Notes: generated from the letters alone by a model not told the origin. Positions 29,685 through 38,238 are shown, numbered from the stretch's first letter. The stretch is 40,119 bases of DNA from an uncultured Hyphomicrobiales bacterium (GCA_903842455.1 CAIMLX010000052.1:1-40119); one strand, 5' to 3'. A program made the numbers and translations.

Positions 29685-30164
29685 TCACTCGCGATGGTAG
29701 GGATGGCCCGACAGGATGGTGGTGGCGCGATAGAGCTGCTCGGCCAGCATGATGCGCACCATCTGGTGCGGCCAGGTCAGCGGCGAGAAGCTGAGCGTCA
29801 GGTCGCTGCCGGCGAGCAGCTCACGACCATGCCCGTCCGCCCCGCCGATAACGAAGCTCACGGCCGGGCGGCCATCGTCCCGCCAGCGGCCGAGCTGCAG
29901 GGCGAACGCCTGCGATGAGATGGATTTGCCGCGTTCGTCGAGCACCACGCGCACCCCTTCGGGCAGCGCGGCGACCAGCGTCTTCGTCTCGTCGTCCTTG
30001 CGGCTTTCGACCGAGCCGGCGCGTGACTCGGCGAACTCGAGCACGTCGAAGCCGGTCAGCGCCAGCAGCTTGCCCGACGCCCTGGCCCGATCGAGGTAAC
30101 GCGAGACTAGCTCGCGCTCCGGGCCCTGTTTCATCCGGCCGATGGCGGCGACGACGACACGCAA
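29685..30164 (-). CDS. rlmH: 23S rRNA (pseudouridine1915-N3)-methyltransferase
   Basis: A 159-residue SPOUT methyltransferase that methylates pseudouridine 1915 in helix 69 of 23S rRNA within assembled ribosomes. The SAM-binding knot has SFVIGGADGHG, and the protein ends in GHPYHRE, a strong RlmH signature. It follows rsfS by 21 bases, the common rsfS-rlmH pair. Confidence 0.95.
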   Translation of the reverse strand: MRVVVAAIGRMKQGPERELVSRYLDRARASGKLLALTGFDVLEFAESRAGSVESRKDDETKTLVAALPEGVRVVLDERGKSISSQAFALQLGRWRDDGRPAVSFVIGGADGHGRELLAGSDLTLSFSPLTWPHQMVRIMLAEQLYRATTILSGHPYHRE

Positions 30165-30185
30165 GTTACACGGCCGCCGACGACT

Positions 30186-30587
30186 TCAGCGCCCGTCGGG
30201 AGCGAAGTCGACGGCCCACATCTTTTCGATGTTGTAGAACTCGCGCACTTCGGGGCGGAAGATGTGGACGATGACATCGCCGGCATCCACCAGCACCCAA
30301 TCGGCATGCGGCAGGCCTTCGACCCGCGGCTTGCCGAAGCCAGCCTCGCGCAGCGCCCGGACCACCTGGTCGGCCACAGCGCTGACGTGACGGTTCGAGC
30401 GGCCGGAGGTGACGACCATGTGATCGGTCAGCGACGACTTGCCGGTGATGTCGATCGACACCGTCTGCTCGGCCTTGGCATCGTCTAGGCTCTTGAGCAC
30501 AAGATCGATCATGGCGTTGTCATTTGCGACTTCCGCAGCGGGCTCGACAGCCGGGGCGGGTGCGGGTTTCTTTATGGGTGATGCCAT
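30186..30587 (-). CDS. rsfS: Ribosomal silencing factor RsfS
   Basis: A 133-residue member of the Iojap/RsfS family, which binds L14 and blocks subunit joining in starvation. The core starts at IDLVLKSLDDAKAEQTVSID and contains TDHMVVTSGRSNRHV and DWVLVDAGDVIVHIF. I prefer the ATG at 30587, which overlaps the stop of a 12-codon leader ORF as TAATG; a TTG at 30593 is possible. About 20 N-terminal residues are Pro/Ala-rich. Confidence 0.92.
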   Translation of the reverse strand: MASPIKKPAPAPAVEPAAEVANDNAMIDLVLKSLDDAKAEQTVSIDITGKSSLTDHMVVTSGRSNRHVSAVADQVVRALREAGFGKPRVEGLPHADWVLVDAGDVIVHIFRPEVREFYNIEKMWAVDFAPDGR

Positions 30588-30724
30588 TAGCAAATGGCCT
30601 CAGCCCATGCGTAAGCACGGGTCATGCTTGTTTCAGCTGTCCTTGGTTGATCGGTATAGGGAACGCTCGGTGCGTAGCTATTGCCGTAGTCCCACAAAGA
30701 GTGGCTCAACACCACTACTCTCTT
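30588..30724 (-). other. rsfS leader region with a 12-codon ORF
   Basis: Downstream of the predicted promoter the leader is noticeably less GC-rich than its neighbours. An ATG at 30625 opens MTRAYAWAEAIC and its TAA overlaps the rsfS ATG at 30587 as TAATG. This may be a translated leader that couples to rsfS; no attenuator-like codon run is seen. Confidence 0.3.
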
Positions 30725-30753
30725 AATATGACGCTTCGGTCCACGTTCCGCAA
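30725..30753 (-). promoter_or_regulatory. Predicted sigma-70 promoter for rsfS-rlmH
   Basis: On the reverse strand TTGCGG (30753-30748) and CATATT (30730-30725) are separated by exactly 17 bases. It lies in the 175-base gap between nadD and rsfS. Confidence 0.45.
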
Positions 30754-30768
30754 GGCGGCTGGCATGCA

Positions 30769-31398
30769 TCAGTTTGCCGGAGCCTTGTTGCGGGCCCGGA
30801 TGGCGCTCGAGGACTGCTTGGAGGTGACACCGCGGAGGTACACCCAGGCTGGCGCGTCGCGACCCGCCAGCGCCTCGGCCTCGGTCTCCGGAATGCGGTA
30901 TTGCTTCAGCGCGATGGCGGCCCGCGAGGCCGTGGCGCGCAGCGTCGAGCCGGGCCGGGAATAGACCGCAATCGGCATCAACCGCGCGATTTCCTGCCAG
31001 CGCTCCCAGCGATCGAACTGCGAAAGATTGTCGGCGCCCATGATCCAGACGAAGCGGGTGCCAGTGCAGGACCGGACCAGCCATTCGAGGGAATCGACGG
31101 TGAAGTGGAAATGGTGCTTCGCCTCGAAGGCGGTGACATGGATGCGCGGGTTCGCTGTGAGCGCCCGGGCGGCCTCGACGCGCTCGGCCAATGGCGCCAG
31201 TTCGGAATGGTCCTTCAGCGGATTGCCGGGCGACACCAGCAGCCACACCGCGTCGAGCGCCAGCCGCTTCAGGCACTGCTCGGCCACCAGCCGGTGACCT
31301 TCGTGGATCGGGTTGAAGCTGCCGCCGAACAGCCCGATCCGCATGCCCGGGGCATGCGGGGGCAGGGCGGTGATGTCGGGGGAATGCCCGGCGATCAA
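30769..31398 (-). CDS. nadD: Nicotinate-nucleotide adenylyltransferase
   Basis: A nucleotidyltransferase that makes nicotinate adenine dinucleotide for NAD synthesis. The active-site loop [14 protein letters not shown] is near the N-terminus and [10 protein letters not shown], the C-terminal ISSxxIR-like motif, near the end. I propose TTG at 31398, overlapping the proA stop as TTGA, because it keeps the segment LPPHAPGM, which resembles the LPHxxxGM extension of related proteins (209 residues). The ATG at 31344 (191 residues) is the conservative alternative. It belongs to the proB-proA-nadD operon. Confidence 0.85.
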   Translation of the reverse strand: MIAGHSPDITALPPHAPGMRIGLFGGSFNPIHEGHRLVAEQCLKRLALDAVWLLVSPGNPLKDHSELAPLAERVEAARALTANPRIHVTAFEAKHHFHFTVDSLEWLVRSCTGTRFVWIMGADNLSQFDRWERWQEIARLMPIAVYSRPGSTLRATASRAAIALKQYRIPETEAEALAGRDAPAWVYLRGVTSKQSSSAIRARNKAPAN

Positions 31399-32672
31399 GG
31401 CCGTATCTGCCCCGTGCCTTCGACGAGGTACTTGAACGAGCACAACTGCTCGACCCCCACCGGTCCGCGAGCGTGAAACTTGCCTGTGGCGATGCCGATC
31501 TCGCCGCCGAAGCCGAATTCGCCCCCATCGGCGAACTGGGTCGAGGCGTTGTGCAGCAGGATGGCGCTGTCGATCTCGTTGAACCACCGGGCGACCGAAG
31601 CCGGATCCTCGGTAATGATCGCTTCGGTATGGTGCGACGAGTACCGGCCGATATGGGCGATCGCCTCGCCGACATCAGCCACCACCTTCACCGAGATGAT
31701 GGCGTCCTCGTACTCGGTCTGCCAGTCCGCTTCGGTGGCCGGGATGGCCTCCGCGATCAGGGCAGTCACATTTGCGTCACCACGAATTTCGCAACCCTTC
31801 GCGACCAGCGCGGCGATCACCGGCCTAAGGTGTGTCCCGACCACATCGCGATGCACCAGCAGCGTCTCGGTGGCGCCGCAGACGCCGGTCCGGCGCATCT
31901 TGGCGTTCAGCGTGACGCTGACCGCCATGTCGAGCGCCGCCGACTTGTCGATGAAGGTGTGGCACAGCCCCTCGAGGTGGGCGAAGACCGGCACCCGCGC
32001 CTCTTCCTGCACCCGCGCCACCAGCGTCTTGCCGCCGCGCGGCACGATGACGTCGAGGGCGCCGCCCAGCCCGCGCAGCATGTGGCCCACTGCCTCGCGG
32101 TCGGTGGTGGGGACGATCTGAATCGCATCGGCCGGCAGCCCGGCCTCGCGCAATCCCGCGACGAGGCAGGCATGGATGGCGCGGGTCGAGTTCACGCTGT
32201 CCGAGCCGCCACGCAGGATCACCGCGTTGCCGGCCTTCAGGGTCAGCGCACCGGCGTCGGCGGTGACGTTGGGGCGGCTCTCGAAGATCACGCCGATGAC
32301 CCCCAGCGGGGTACGGACGCGCGAAATCGTCATACCGTTCGGCCGCGTCCAGCTGGCCGTCACCGCGCCCACCGGATCGGGCAGGTCGGCGATGGTGCGC
32401 AGCCCCTCGATCATGGCGTCGATGCGCTTGTCGTTGAGCGCCAGCCGGTCGAGGAAGGCGCTGGAGATGCCCTTGCCCTCGGCGGCGCGCATATCGAGCG
32501 CGTTGGCGCTCATGATGTCGTCGCGGCGGTCGTCGATGGCATTGGCGGCGGCATGCAGCGCCTTTACCTTGCTGGCCGGGTCAGCGAAGGCGAGCGTCCC
32601 GGCGGCGGCGCGGGCGCGGCGGCCAAGCTCCAGCATCGTCTCGGCGAGGCTATCGGCTTCGAGTGCACTCAT
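31395..32672 (-). CDS. proA: Glutamate-5-semialdehyde dehydrogenase (gamma-glutamyl phosphate reductase)
   Basis: A 425-residue NADPH-dependent reductase, the second step of proline synthesis. The aldehyde dehydrogenase fold is intact; the nucleophile is C265 in TGVCGATE, and [20 protein letters not shown] is a family segment. The ATG at 32672 overlaps a TGA in the extended proB frame as ATGA, which would be normal proB-proA coupling if the internal proB stop were absent. Confidence 0.96.
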   Translation of the reverse strand: MSALEADSLAETMLELGRRARAAAGTLAFADPASKVKALHAAANAIDDRRDDIMSANALDMRAAEGKGISSAFLDRLALNDKRIDAMIEGLRTIADLPDPVGAVTASWTRPNGMTISRVRTPLGVIGVIFESRPNVTADAGALTLKAGNAVILRGGSDSVNSTRAIHACLVAGLREAGLPADAIQIVPTTDREAVGHMLRGLGGALDVIVPRGGKTLVARVQEEARVPVFAHLEGLCHTFIDKSAALDMAVSVTLNAKMRRTGVCGATETLLVHRDVVGTHLRPVIAALVAKGCEIRGDANVTALIAEAIPATEADWQTEYEDAIISVKVVADVGEAIAHIGRYSSHHTEAIITEDPASVARWFNEIDSAILLHNASTQFADGGEFGFGGEIGIATGKFHARGPVGVEQLCSFKYLVEGTGQIRP

Positions 32673-32749
32673 ACCTTGGCCTCCAGGCCCAGCAGCACCA
32701 CCATGTTGTCGCGGTGCACCATTTCGCTGCGCGTGCCGATGCCGAGCAA
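32669..32749 (-). pseudogene. proB: Detached C-terminal tail of proB behind a premature stop
   Basis: Directly after the proB TAA the same frame stays open for 26 codons, reads [20 protein letters not shown], and ends at a TGA that overlaps the proA ATG as ATGA. The (E/M)VHRD(D/N)(L/M)V(V/L) pattern is the normal end of ProB proteins. With it the protein would be 378 residues, the usual family length. Confidence 0.7.
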
Positions 32750-33805
32750 TTAGGTAGCCCGCGCCGAGTTCTTGCCCTTGACGAGGTCCGCCTCGTCGCG
32801 GCGCAGCGTGGCGAGCCCACGGGCGATCTCGCGGCCATCGGGATCGTAGATCGCCACCGCCTCGCCGCGCTCGAACTCGCCGGACAGCCGGGTCACGCCG
32901 ATCGGCAGCAGGCTCTTGCCTTCGCCGAGCGCCCGCGCCGCGCCAGCATCGACATGCACGATGCCCTTGAGCTCAAGCGTGCCCATGATCCAGCGTTTTC
33001 GCGCCTGGGCGCGGGTTTCGACCGGGGCGAACAGCGTGTGGCGTCCGCCTTCGGTGAGGGCCCGCAGCGGATGGTTCTCGGTGCCCTTGGCGATGATCAT
33101 GCCGGTGCCGGCCTGCGTCGCGATCTTGCCGGCCTCGACCTTGGTGGTCATGCCGCCGCGGCTCAGGTGGCTCGCCGCGCCGCCGGCCATGGCCTCGATC
33201 TCGGGCGTGATGGCGGCGACGAAGGGCAGGTGGGTGGCGTTGGGGTCCTTGGCCGGCGGCGCGGTGTAGAGCCCGTCGATGTCGGAGAGCAGGATCAGGC
33301 AGTCCGCCTCGATCATCGTCGCGACGCGGGCACTGAGCCGGTCATTGTCGCCATAGCGGATTTCTGCGGTCGCGACGGAATCGTTCTCGTTGATGATCGG
33401 AATGGCGCCAAGACCAAGCAGCGTCGATATGGTGGTGCGGGCGTTGAGGAAGTAGCGCCGCTCCTCGGTGATGTTGGGGGTCAGCAGGATCTGCCCGGTG
33501 GTGATCCCATGGGCCCCGAGCGCCGTGGCCCAGGCCTGAGACAGGGCGATCTGGCCGGCGCTGGCGGCGGCCTGGCTCTGCTCGAGCGGTAGCACCTTGG
33601 CGTCCAGCCCCAGCAGTCGCCGGCCGAGCGCGATCGCCCCCGACGAGACGATCACCAGCGAAACACCCTTTGCCTTCAGTGCAGCGAGGTCGTCGGCGAG
33701 CGAGGCGAGCCACTCGGCACGCAGCTTGCCGGTCTGGCCGTCCACCAGCAGGGCGGAGCCGATCTTGATGGTGAGGCGCCGGTAGGGTGCAAGCGCATCG
33801 GTCAT
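32750..33805 (-). CDS. proB: Glutamate 5-kinase, truncated by an in-frame TAA
   Basis: A 351-residue product as written. The amino-acid kinase domain is complete: [41 protein letters not shown] and the [11 protein letters not shown] loop. It is followed by the PUA domain starting near [17 protein letters not shown]. The enzyme phosphorylates glutamate at the start of proline synthesis. Translation stops at TAA (32752-32750), 27 codons before the expected end, inside the PUA domain. The kinase may remain active, because the PUA domain is known to be dispensable for activity in E. coli. A sequencing error is possible. Confidence 0.88.
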   Translation of the reverse strand: MTDALAPYRRLTIKIGSALLVDGQTGKLRAEWLASLADDLAALKAKGVSLVIVSSGAIALGRRLLGLDAKVLPLEQSQAAASAGQIALSQAWATALGAHGITTGQILLTPNITEERRYFLNARTTISTLLGLGAIPIINENDSVATAEIRYGDNDRLSARVATMIEADCLILLSDIDGLYTAPPAKDPNATHLPFVAAITPEIEAMAGGAASHLSRGGMTTKVEAGKIATQAGTGMIIAKGTENHPLRALTEGGRHTLFAPVETRAQARKRWIMGTLELKGIVHVDAGAARALGEGKSLLPIGVTRLSGEFERGEAVAIYDPDGREIARGLATLRRDEADLVKGKNSARAT

Positions 33806-33830
33806 TTGAGGAAGATCCCCGCGCTCGACT

Positions 33831-33943
33831 GCCCCTCACCCTGACCCTCTCCCCAAAGGGGCGAGTGGACGCTGAAAGCGAGCGCCTGGTGCGCGACTCC
33901 TTCGCCCCCTCTCCCCTCCGGGGAGAGGGCAGGGGTGAGGGGC
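33831..33943. repeat. Imperfect inverted repeat, intergenic palindromic element
   Basis: Arms 33831-33854 and 33920-33943 are inverted copies matching at 21 of 24 bases. They begin GCCCCTCACCC and end CCCTCTCCCC. Each arm continues into a small inner hairpin (CCCCAAAGGGG and CTCCCCTCCGGGGAG). It lies between obgE and proB, 25 bases from the proB start. Elements with these CCCCTCACCC...CTCTCCCC ends are scattered between genes in many proteobacteria. Confidence 0.75.
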
Positions 33944-33974
33944 ACGACACTGCGATAGCGACAGGCAACAACCA

Positions 33975-35018
33975 TCACGGCACCCAGGTCGGCTCTTCCT
34001 TGCGGCGCTCGCGTTCAGCCGTGGCGGCCTTGTCGGCGTCGATCACGCCGAGCACCTTCCACAGCACGTCGGGCACGTTGATGCCGGTGGCGCCCGAGGC
34101 GGTGAAGACTTCGCCCTTGCTGGCGCGTTTCAGCACCTTCACCTTTTCCTTGATCTCGTCTTCGTCGAGCGCGTCGATCTTGTTGAGGACGAGGATTTCC
34201 GGCTTGTCGGCCAGGGCCTCGGCATAGGCGCTCAGTTCATGGCGGATGGTCTTGTACGCGGTCTTCACGTCGTCCTGGGTGCCGTCGATCAGGTGCAGCA
34301 GCACCGAGCAGCGCTCGACATGGCCGAGGAAGCGGTCGCCCAGCCCCAGCCCTTCATGCGCGCCTTCGATAAGCCCGGGAATATCGGCCATCACGAACTC
34401 TCGCTCGCCCACGCCGACGACGCCGAGGTTGGGGTGGAGCGTGGTGAAGGGATAGTCGGCGATCTTTGGCCGCGCCGCCGAGACCGCGGCAAGGAAGGTG
34501 GATTTTCCGGCATTGGGCAGCCCCACCAGCCCGGCATCGGCGATCAGCTTCAGGCGAAGCCAGATCCACTTTTCGGCGCCTTCGAGGCCAGGGTTGGCGC
34601 GCCGCGGCGCCTGGTTCGACGAGGTCTTGAAATAGGCGTTGCCGAAGCCGCCATTGCCGCCTGCCAGCAGGGTCAGTTCCTGGCCGATCTCGGTGAAGTC
34701 GGCAATCAGCGTCTCGTTGTCTTCCTCGAACACCTGGGTGCCCACCGGCACCTTGAGGATCACGTCGTCGCCCTTGCCGCCATGGCGGTCCTTGCCCATG
34801 CCGTGGTGGCCGGTCTGGGCCTTGAAGTGCTGCATGTAGCGGTAGTCGATAAGCGTGTTCAGCCCGCCGACGCAGCGGATGATGACATTGCCGCCCCGGC
34901 CGCCATTGCCGCCATTGGGGCCGCCGAATTCGACGAATTTCTCCCGCAGGAACGACACGGCGCCGCCACCACCGTTGCCGGAGCGCACGAAGACTTTGGC
35001 CTGGTCGAGGAATTTCAC
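33975..35018 (-). CDS. obgE: GTPase ObgE/CgtA
   Basis: A 347-residue GTPase needed for 50S assembly and stress response. The glycine-rich Obg domain fills about 1-158 ([20 protein letters not shown]). The G domain has the P-loop GLPNAGKST (166-174), the switch [16 protein letters not shown] and NKID. Translation starts at GTG ([10 protein letters not shown]). The first domain lacks nothing obvious. It follows two GNAT genes and a short hairpin. Confidence 0.96.
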   Translation of the reverse strand: MKFLDQAKVFVRSGNGGGGAVSFLREKFVEFGGPNGGNGGRGGNVIIRCVGGLNTLIDYRYMQHFKAQTGHHGMGKDRHGGKGDDVILKVPVGTQVFEEDNETLIADFTEIGQELTLLAGGNGGFGNAYFKTSSNQAPRRANPGLEGAEKWIWLRLKLIADAGLVGLPNAGKSTFLAAVSAARPKIADYPFTTLHPNLGVVGVGEREFVMADIPGLIEGAHEGLGLGDRFLGHVERCSVLLHLIDGTQDDVKTAYKTIRHELSAYAEALADKPEILVLNKIDALDEDEIKEKVKVLKRASKGEVFTASGATGINVPDVLWKVLGVIDADKAATAERERRKEEPTWVP

Positions 35019-35046
35019 TGCTTTGATCTTTCAATTGCAGCGCGTT

Positions 35047-35066
35047 CGGGGACGAAAGCGTCCCCG
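35047..35066. other. Hairpin between the GNAT gene and obgE
   Basis: A perfect 8-bp stem CGGGGACG/CGTCCCCG with an AAAG loop (on the + strand), 8 bases after the GNAT stop. There is no T run on either side, so it is more likely a processing or stabilising hairpin than a terminator. Confidence 0.45.
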
Positions 35067-35074
35067 TTGCGCCC

Positions 35075-35608
35075 TTAACGATGCGCCGCCCAGGCGGTTC
35101 GTGTCAGTTGGGTGTCGATATGGCGTACCTCCTCCCCGCGCGCAAGGCATAGCCGCGAGGAGAGGCCGGTCTCGGTAAACCCCATCTTCTTCTGGATGGC
35201 GAGGGATGGCTTGTTGAAGTGGAAGACGCCCGATGCCAGCACGTCGGCCTGGGTGGCAGTGAAGTACCAATCCAGCGCCCCGCGCACTGCCTCGCTCATG
35301 AAGCCGCGACTCCAGAACGGCTGCGCCAGCCAGTAGCCGATGACCGTCCCCTCGACATCGTTGTGGAACCCGACATGGCCGATCAGCCCTTCGCCCGGCA
35401 GCTGGATGGAAAAGCCGGTTTCGCCCGGCGGGGTATCCGGCCGCCAGGTGCGCAGCCAGCCCTTGGCGTCGGCGAGCCGATAGGGGTAGGGCACGCGGCT
35501 GAGGTTTCCCGACACGGCGAAGTTGTCGAGGAAGCGGGCGATCCGCTCCGCATCGGACATGACGGGCTGCCGCAGCACGAGGCGGGCGGTGGTGAGGGTC
35601 ACATCCAT
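35075..35608 (-). CDS. GNAT acetyltransferase, RimJ/RimL-like (second copy)
   Basis: A 177-residue GNAT enzyme. TARLVLRQPVMSDAERIARFL opens the fold as in RimJ/RimL, and GLIGHVGFHNDVEGTVIGYWL with FWSRGFMSEAVRGAL carries the acetyl-CoA region. It overlaps the upstream GNAT by 10 bases. The two are clear paralogues (shared FxxP-YxxADxxxxV/L layout). Targets may be ribosomal or other protein N-termini; this is not determined. Confidence 0.85.
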   Translation of the reverse strand: MDVTLTTARLVLRQPVMSDAERIARFLDNFAVSGNLSRVPYPYRLADAKGWLRTWRPDTPPGETGFSIQLPGEGLIGHVGFHNDVEGTVIGYWLAQPFWSRGFMSEAVRGALDWYFTATQADVLASGVFHFNKPSLAIQKKMGFTETGLSSRLCLARGEEVRHIDTQLTRTAWAAHR

Positions 35609-36246
35609 TTGGGCTGCTCGCGCTCGAGGATGACGACCGGCACGTCGGGGGTACGGGCGATGGGGTCGGGGCCTTCGCCGGTCCGTTTGAACCCGGCTTT
35701 TTCAAGCACGTTGAGCGAGCCGGCATTGGTCTTGAGGGCGCGCGCCACCAGTTTCGGATAGAGGCCGGTGGCAAAGGCCGCTTCGAGCAGTCCCTTCAGC
35801 GCCTCGCTCATGATGCCCTTGCCCCAGTAGGGTTCGCCCAGCCAGTAGCCGATCTCCGGAGGCTGGTCGGCATGATACGAGAAGCCGACCACGCCGATGA
35901 ACTGGTCCTTCAGCGTGATCGCGTAGGGCCGCTCGTCGGGCCGCTGCGCGAAGATCTCGACAAAGGCGATGCCGTCGGCCCGCGTGTAGGGGTTGGGCAG
36001 GCGGGCCAGCACCTCGTAGATTTTCTTGTTGTCGGCCAGCTTCACCAGGTCCGCGACATCGCCGCGGATCGGGGCGCGCAGCACCAGCCGGGGCGTCTCG
36101 ATGCGGTGGGGCAGGGCATCGCGCTGCCGCCGCGCCGCGAGTTTCGCCGTGGCCTCGGCGAGGGCTTTCGCCTGGGCGGCCGGACCGATCAACTGGGTCC
36201 GACGCTTCGGCAGCGACGCGTCGTCGTCATCGAATTGCGCCATCAC
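35599..36246 (-). CDS. GNAT acetyltransferase, RimJ/RimL-like (first copy)
   Basis: A 215-residue GNAT enzyme with an extra N-terminal stretch of about 45 residues (charged, Ala-rich) before HRIETPRLVLRAPIRGDVADL. The acetyl-CoA region is PPEIGYWLGEPYWGKGIMSEALKG. Its start overlaps the end of the S51-like gene as ATGA, and its end overlaps the second GNAT by 10 bases, so the three genes are one translational unit leading into obgE. Confidence 0.85.
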   Translation of the reverse strand: MMAQFDDDDASLPKRRTQLIGPAAQAKALAEATAKLAARRQRDALPHRIETPRLVLRAPIRGDVADLVKLADNKKIYEVLARLPNPYTRADGIAFVEIFAQRPDERPYAITLKDQFIGVVGFSYHADQPPEIGYWLGEPYWGKGIMSEALKGLLEAAFATGLYPKLVARALKTNAGSLNVLEKAGFKRTGEGPDPIARTPDVPVVILEREQPKWM

Positions 36247-36911
36247 GCGATACTCCGCTCGAGGTCGGGCATCCGTCGGCGGTTCTCGGTCCAGACGATC
36301 ACCTCGCCGTCGCGCAACGCGCGATAGCGCAGGCCCTGGCCGGCGAGGTGCCGGGTGATCCGTTCGGCCGCCGCAGTCTCGGGGTGGGGCGAGCGATAGT
36401 GCGGCACGATCGCGTGGTCGATCAGCCCCAGCCCGTCCCAGACGGTCTCGGGGTCGTAGCCGTGCGGCACGGCACCGGCGTCATCGAATAGCTGCATGCC
36501 GCCCAGCGCCGGCCCCGCCACCACGGCGCCGGCACCGAACCCGCCATAGACGATCTCGTCACCGTCGAGCATGCAAGTGATGAGGTCATCGAAACCCGAC
36601 GCCTTCATGGCACGCCGCAGCACGAAGGTGTTGCCGCCGGTCACCCAAACCAGATCGTACCCCGCCAGTGCGGCGGCAAGCGCCTCGGGCCGGCCGAAAT
36701 ACTGCCGAAGGTCGAGCCGGGTGACGCCGATGCCGAGCGAGGCCAGTTCGACGGCGGGATCGTATACCTCGGTTCGGTGCATCTCGCGCGCCGCTTCCGA
36801 AGAGAGGTCGAGCGCGTTCTCGATCAGCGCGGCGCGCTTGCCGCTTCCCAGTAATGCCAGGAGCGAGCCGGCCCGATCGCCGACCCGCCAGGAACTCAAA
36901 TACAGTCTCAT
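36243..36911 (-). CDS. Peptidase S51 / class I glutamine-amidotransferase-like protein, catalytic Ser replaced
   Basis: A 222-residue protein of the dipeptidase E type. LVWVTGGNTFVLRRAM and IVYGGFGAGAVVAGP match the fold. The elbow that normally reads G-x-S-A-G-A reads G-F-G-A-G-A, so the nucleophile serine is G126. The codon is GGT, one transition from AGT. It is probably not a peptidase in the usual way. The ATG at 36911 is preferred: an earlier start would run through the rpmA terminator. GAGGGCGG precedes it. Confidence 0.8.
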   Translation of the reverse strand: MRLYLSSWRVGDRAGSLLALLGSGKRAALIENALDLSSEAAREMHRTEVYDPAVELASLGIGVTRLDLRQYFGRPEALAAALAGYDLVWVTGGNTFVLRRAMKASGFDDLITCMLDGDEIVYGGFGAGAVVAGPALGGMQLFDDAGAVPHGYDPETVWDGLGLIDHAIVPHYRSPHPETAAAERITRHLAGQGLRYRALRDGEVIVWTENRRRMPDLERSIA

Positions 36912-36930
36912 TTCTACCGCCCTCACAGCG

Positions 36931-36967
36931 AAAAAGACAAAAGGGGAACCATGAACTGGCTCCCCTT
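36931..36967 (-). terminator. Rho-independent terminator after rpmA
   Basis: On the reverse strand AAGGGGAGCC pairs with GGTTCCCCTT (one wobble) around AGTTCAT, followed by TTGTCTTTTT. It ends the rplU-rpmA transcript. Confidence 0.85.
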
Positions 36968-37047
36968 GGGTCTTATTCACAGGGCGGACTGCCTAGTCGC
37001 CTTGCCGGGGAGCTGGTCTCCGGCAGGGGTTGCAAGGCCTCACCGGA

Positions 37048-37317
37048 TTATTCTGCTGCTTCTGCTGCCGGCATTACCGACACGAAGACTTTCGCGTTAG
37101 CGCGGGTTTTGAACGCCACGGTGCCCGGAATAAGGGCGTAGATAGTGTGGTCGATGCCCATGCCGACACCCGTGCCCGGATGCCACTTGGTGCCGCGCTG
37201 GCGGATGATGATGTTGCCGCCGACGACAGCTTCGCCGCCGAACTTCTTGACGCCGAGGCGTCGGCCAGCCGTATCGCGACCGTTGCGGGAGGAACCGCCT
37301 GCCTTCTTATGTGCCAT
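37048..37317 (-). CDS. rpmA: 50S ribosomal protein L27
   Basis: An 89-residue protein near the peptidyl transferase centre. It begins [15 protein letters not shown], without the cleaved leader of Firmicutes, and contains [10 protein letters not shown] and [12 protein letters not shown] as in the family. It follows rplU by 12 bases. Confidence 0.97.
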   Translation of the reverse strand: MAHKKAGGSSRNGRDTAGRRLGVKKFGGEAVVGGNIIIRQRGTKWHPGTGVGMGIDHTIYALIPGTVAFKTRANAKVFVSVMPAAEAAE

Positions 37318-37329
37318 GGTGCTAGCTCC

Positions 37330-37962
37330 TTATTCTTTGTCGTCGGCCTTGGCGGCCTTCTTGGCCGCCGGCTTCTTGGCGGGCTTTTCAGCTACGGCTT
37401 CAGTGGTCTCAGCCTTCGGAGCCGCCTTCTTGGCCGGGGCCTTCTTCGGCTTCGCCTCGACGACGGGCGCTTCGACTGCGATGGCCGGAGCGACGGCAGC
37501 AGCGCGTGCGGCCTTCTTCTTCGCCGCCGCCTTGGTCGGAGCCCTGCCGGTCACCGACGGTGCGACGCCGCTCTCTGCAAGAGCCGCAAGCTTCTTTTCG
37601 TAGCGGGCCTTGGCAATCTGATCGACCTCGGTGGTCGGCTTGGCGCCGCCCGTGAGAATCTCGGTGATGCGAACCGTCGACAGGCGCTGGCGATGGCCGT
37701 TACGGCGATCGTAGTGCTGGCGGCGTTCCTTCTTCAGGATGATGACGGTACGCTCTTTTTCCGTGACGATGAACTGGGCCGCGACCAGCGCGCCCTCGAC
37801 CAGCGGAGCGCCGACGGTGACGGCATCGCCTTCACCAACCATCAGGACCTGGTCGAACGTGACCACGTCGCCGGGCTCGCCCGCGATCTTTTCGATCTTC
37901 ACCACATCATTGGCGGCAACCTTGTACTGCTTGCCACCGGTCTTGATCACTGCAAACGTCAT
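37330..37962 (-). CDS. rplU: 50S ribosomal protein L21 with a long Lys/Ala-rich C-terminal tail
   Basis: A 210-residue protein. Residues 1-103 are ordinary L21 ([32 protein letters not shown]). Beyond this is an extra segment of about 105 residues with an [13 protein letters not shown] helix and then repeated Ala/Lys/Pro stretches ([24 protein letters not shown]) that resemble histone H1 or other disordered, nucleic-acid-binding tails. Extended L21 is known in some Hyphomicrobiales, but this tail is as long as the protein itself. Confidence 0.95.
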   Translation of the reverse strand: MTFAVIKTGGKQYKVAANDVVKIEKIAGEPGDVVTFDQVLMVGEGDAVTVGAPLVEGALVAAQFIVTEKERTVIILKKERRQHYDRRNGHRQRLSTVRITEILTGGAKPTTEVDQIAKARYEKKLAALAESGVAPSVTGRAPTKAAAKKKAARAAAVAPAIAVEAPVVEAKPKKAPAKKAAPKAETTEAVAEKPAKKPAAKKAAKADDKE

Positions 37963-38197
37963 TCGCGTGCCGGGGAACTCCCGGCCTCCATGGTTTTCGC
38001 GCCCTGTGGCGCCGCAGGCGAATCGCCTGTTCCTGCGGGCTTCCGAGTAGTCTGCCGGCTTTTAGTTTTGTCGCGCTTTCGAACCGGAAAAGTCTGCAAC
38101 TTTTCCTGAAAACGCTCCAGTACCGGCGGCGGCCTCGAGCAGCGGTTGAACAAATCAAAAATGCGCGCCAGTTCGCCCAGCACGCAATTCGCAGCGG
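37963..38197 (-). other. Structured leader of rplU-rpmA
   Basis: About 230 bases between the predicted promoter and the rplU ATG. Hairpin GCCGGG/CCCGGC (37969-37985) lies 7 bases from the start codon and could mask the ribosome site, which is otherwise weak. A second inverted repeat CGCAGG/CCTGCG, with an inner CAGGCG/CGCCTG, lies at 38013-38037. A GTG-started ORF of 74 codons (38183-37959) ends by ATGA overlap with rplU, but its codon use is poor. Confidence 0.45.
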
Positions 38198-38226
38198 TGT
38201 ATGACGGTTGAGGGGGCGTGAGTCAA
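38198..38226 (-). promoter_or_regulatory. Predicted sigma-70 promoter for rplU-rpmA
   Basis: On the reverse strand CTTGACT contains a near-consensus TTGACT (38226-38221), followed after 17 bases by CATACA (38203-38198). The -35 is good and the -10 weak. Confidence 0.45.
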
Positions 38227-38238
38227 GCCGCGGCTGGG

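Noticed and set aside
29584-29688. Extended N-terminus of EnvC
   Set aside because: It would place a polar, Pro/Arg-rich segment before the signal peptide and run into rlmH; the ATG at 29583 has its own ribosome site.
30769-31587. Longer nadD frame beginning inside proA
   Set aside because: The extra N-terminal residues are Arg-rich shadow of proA; family similarity begins at LPPHAPGM or later.
37959-38183. 74-codon frame before rplU as a real gene
   Set aside because: Codon third positions do not follow the genome bias and the product is not recognisable; it is kept only as part of the leader observation.
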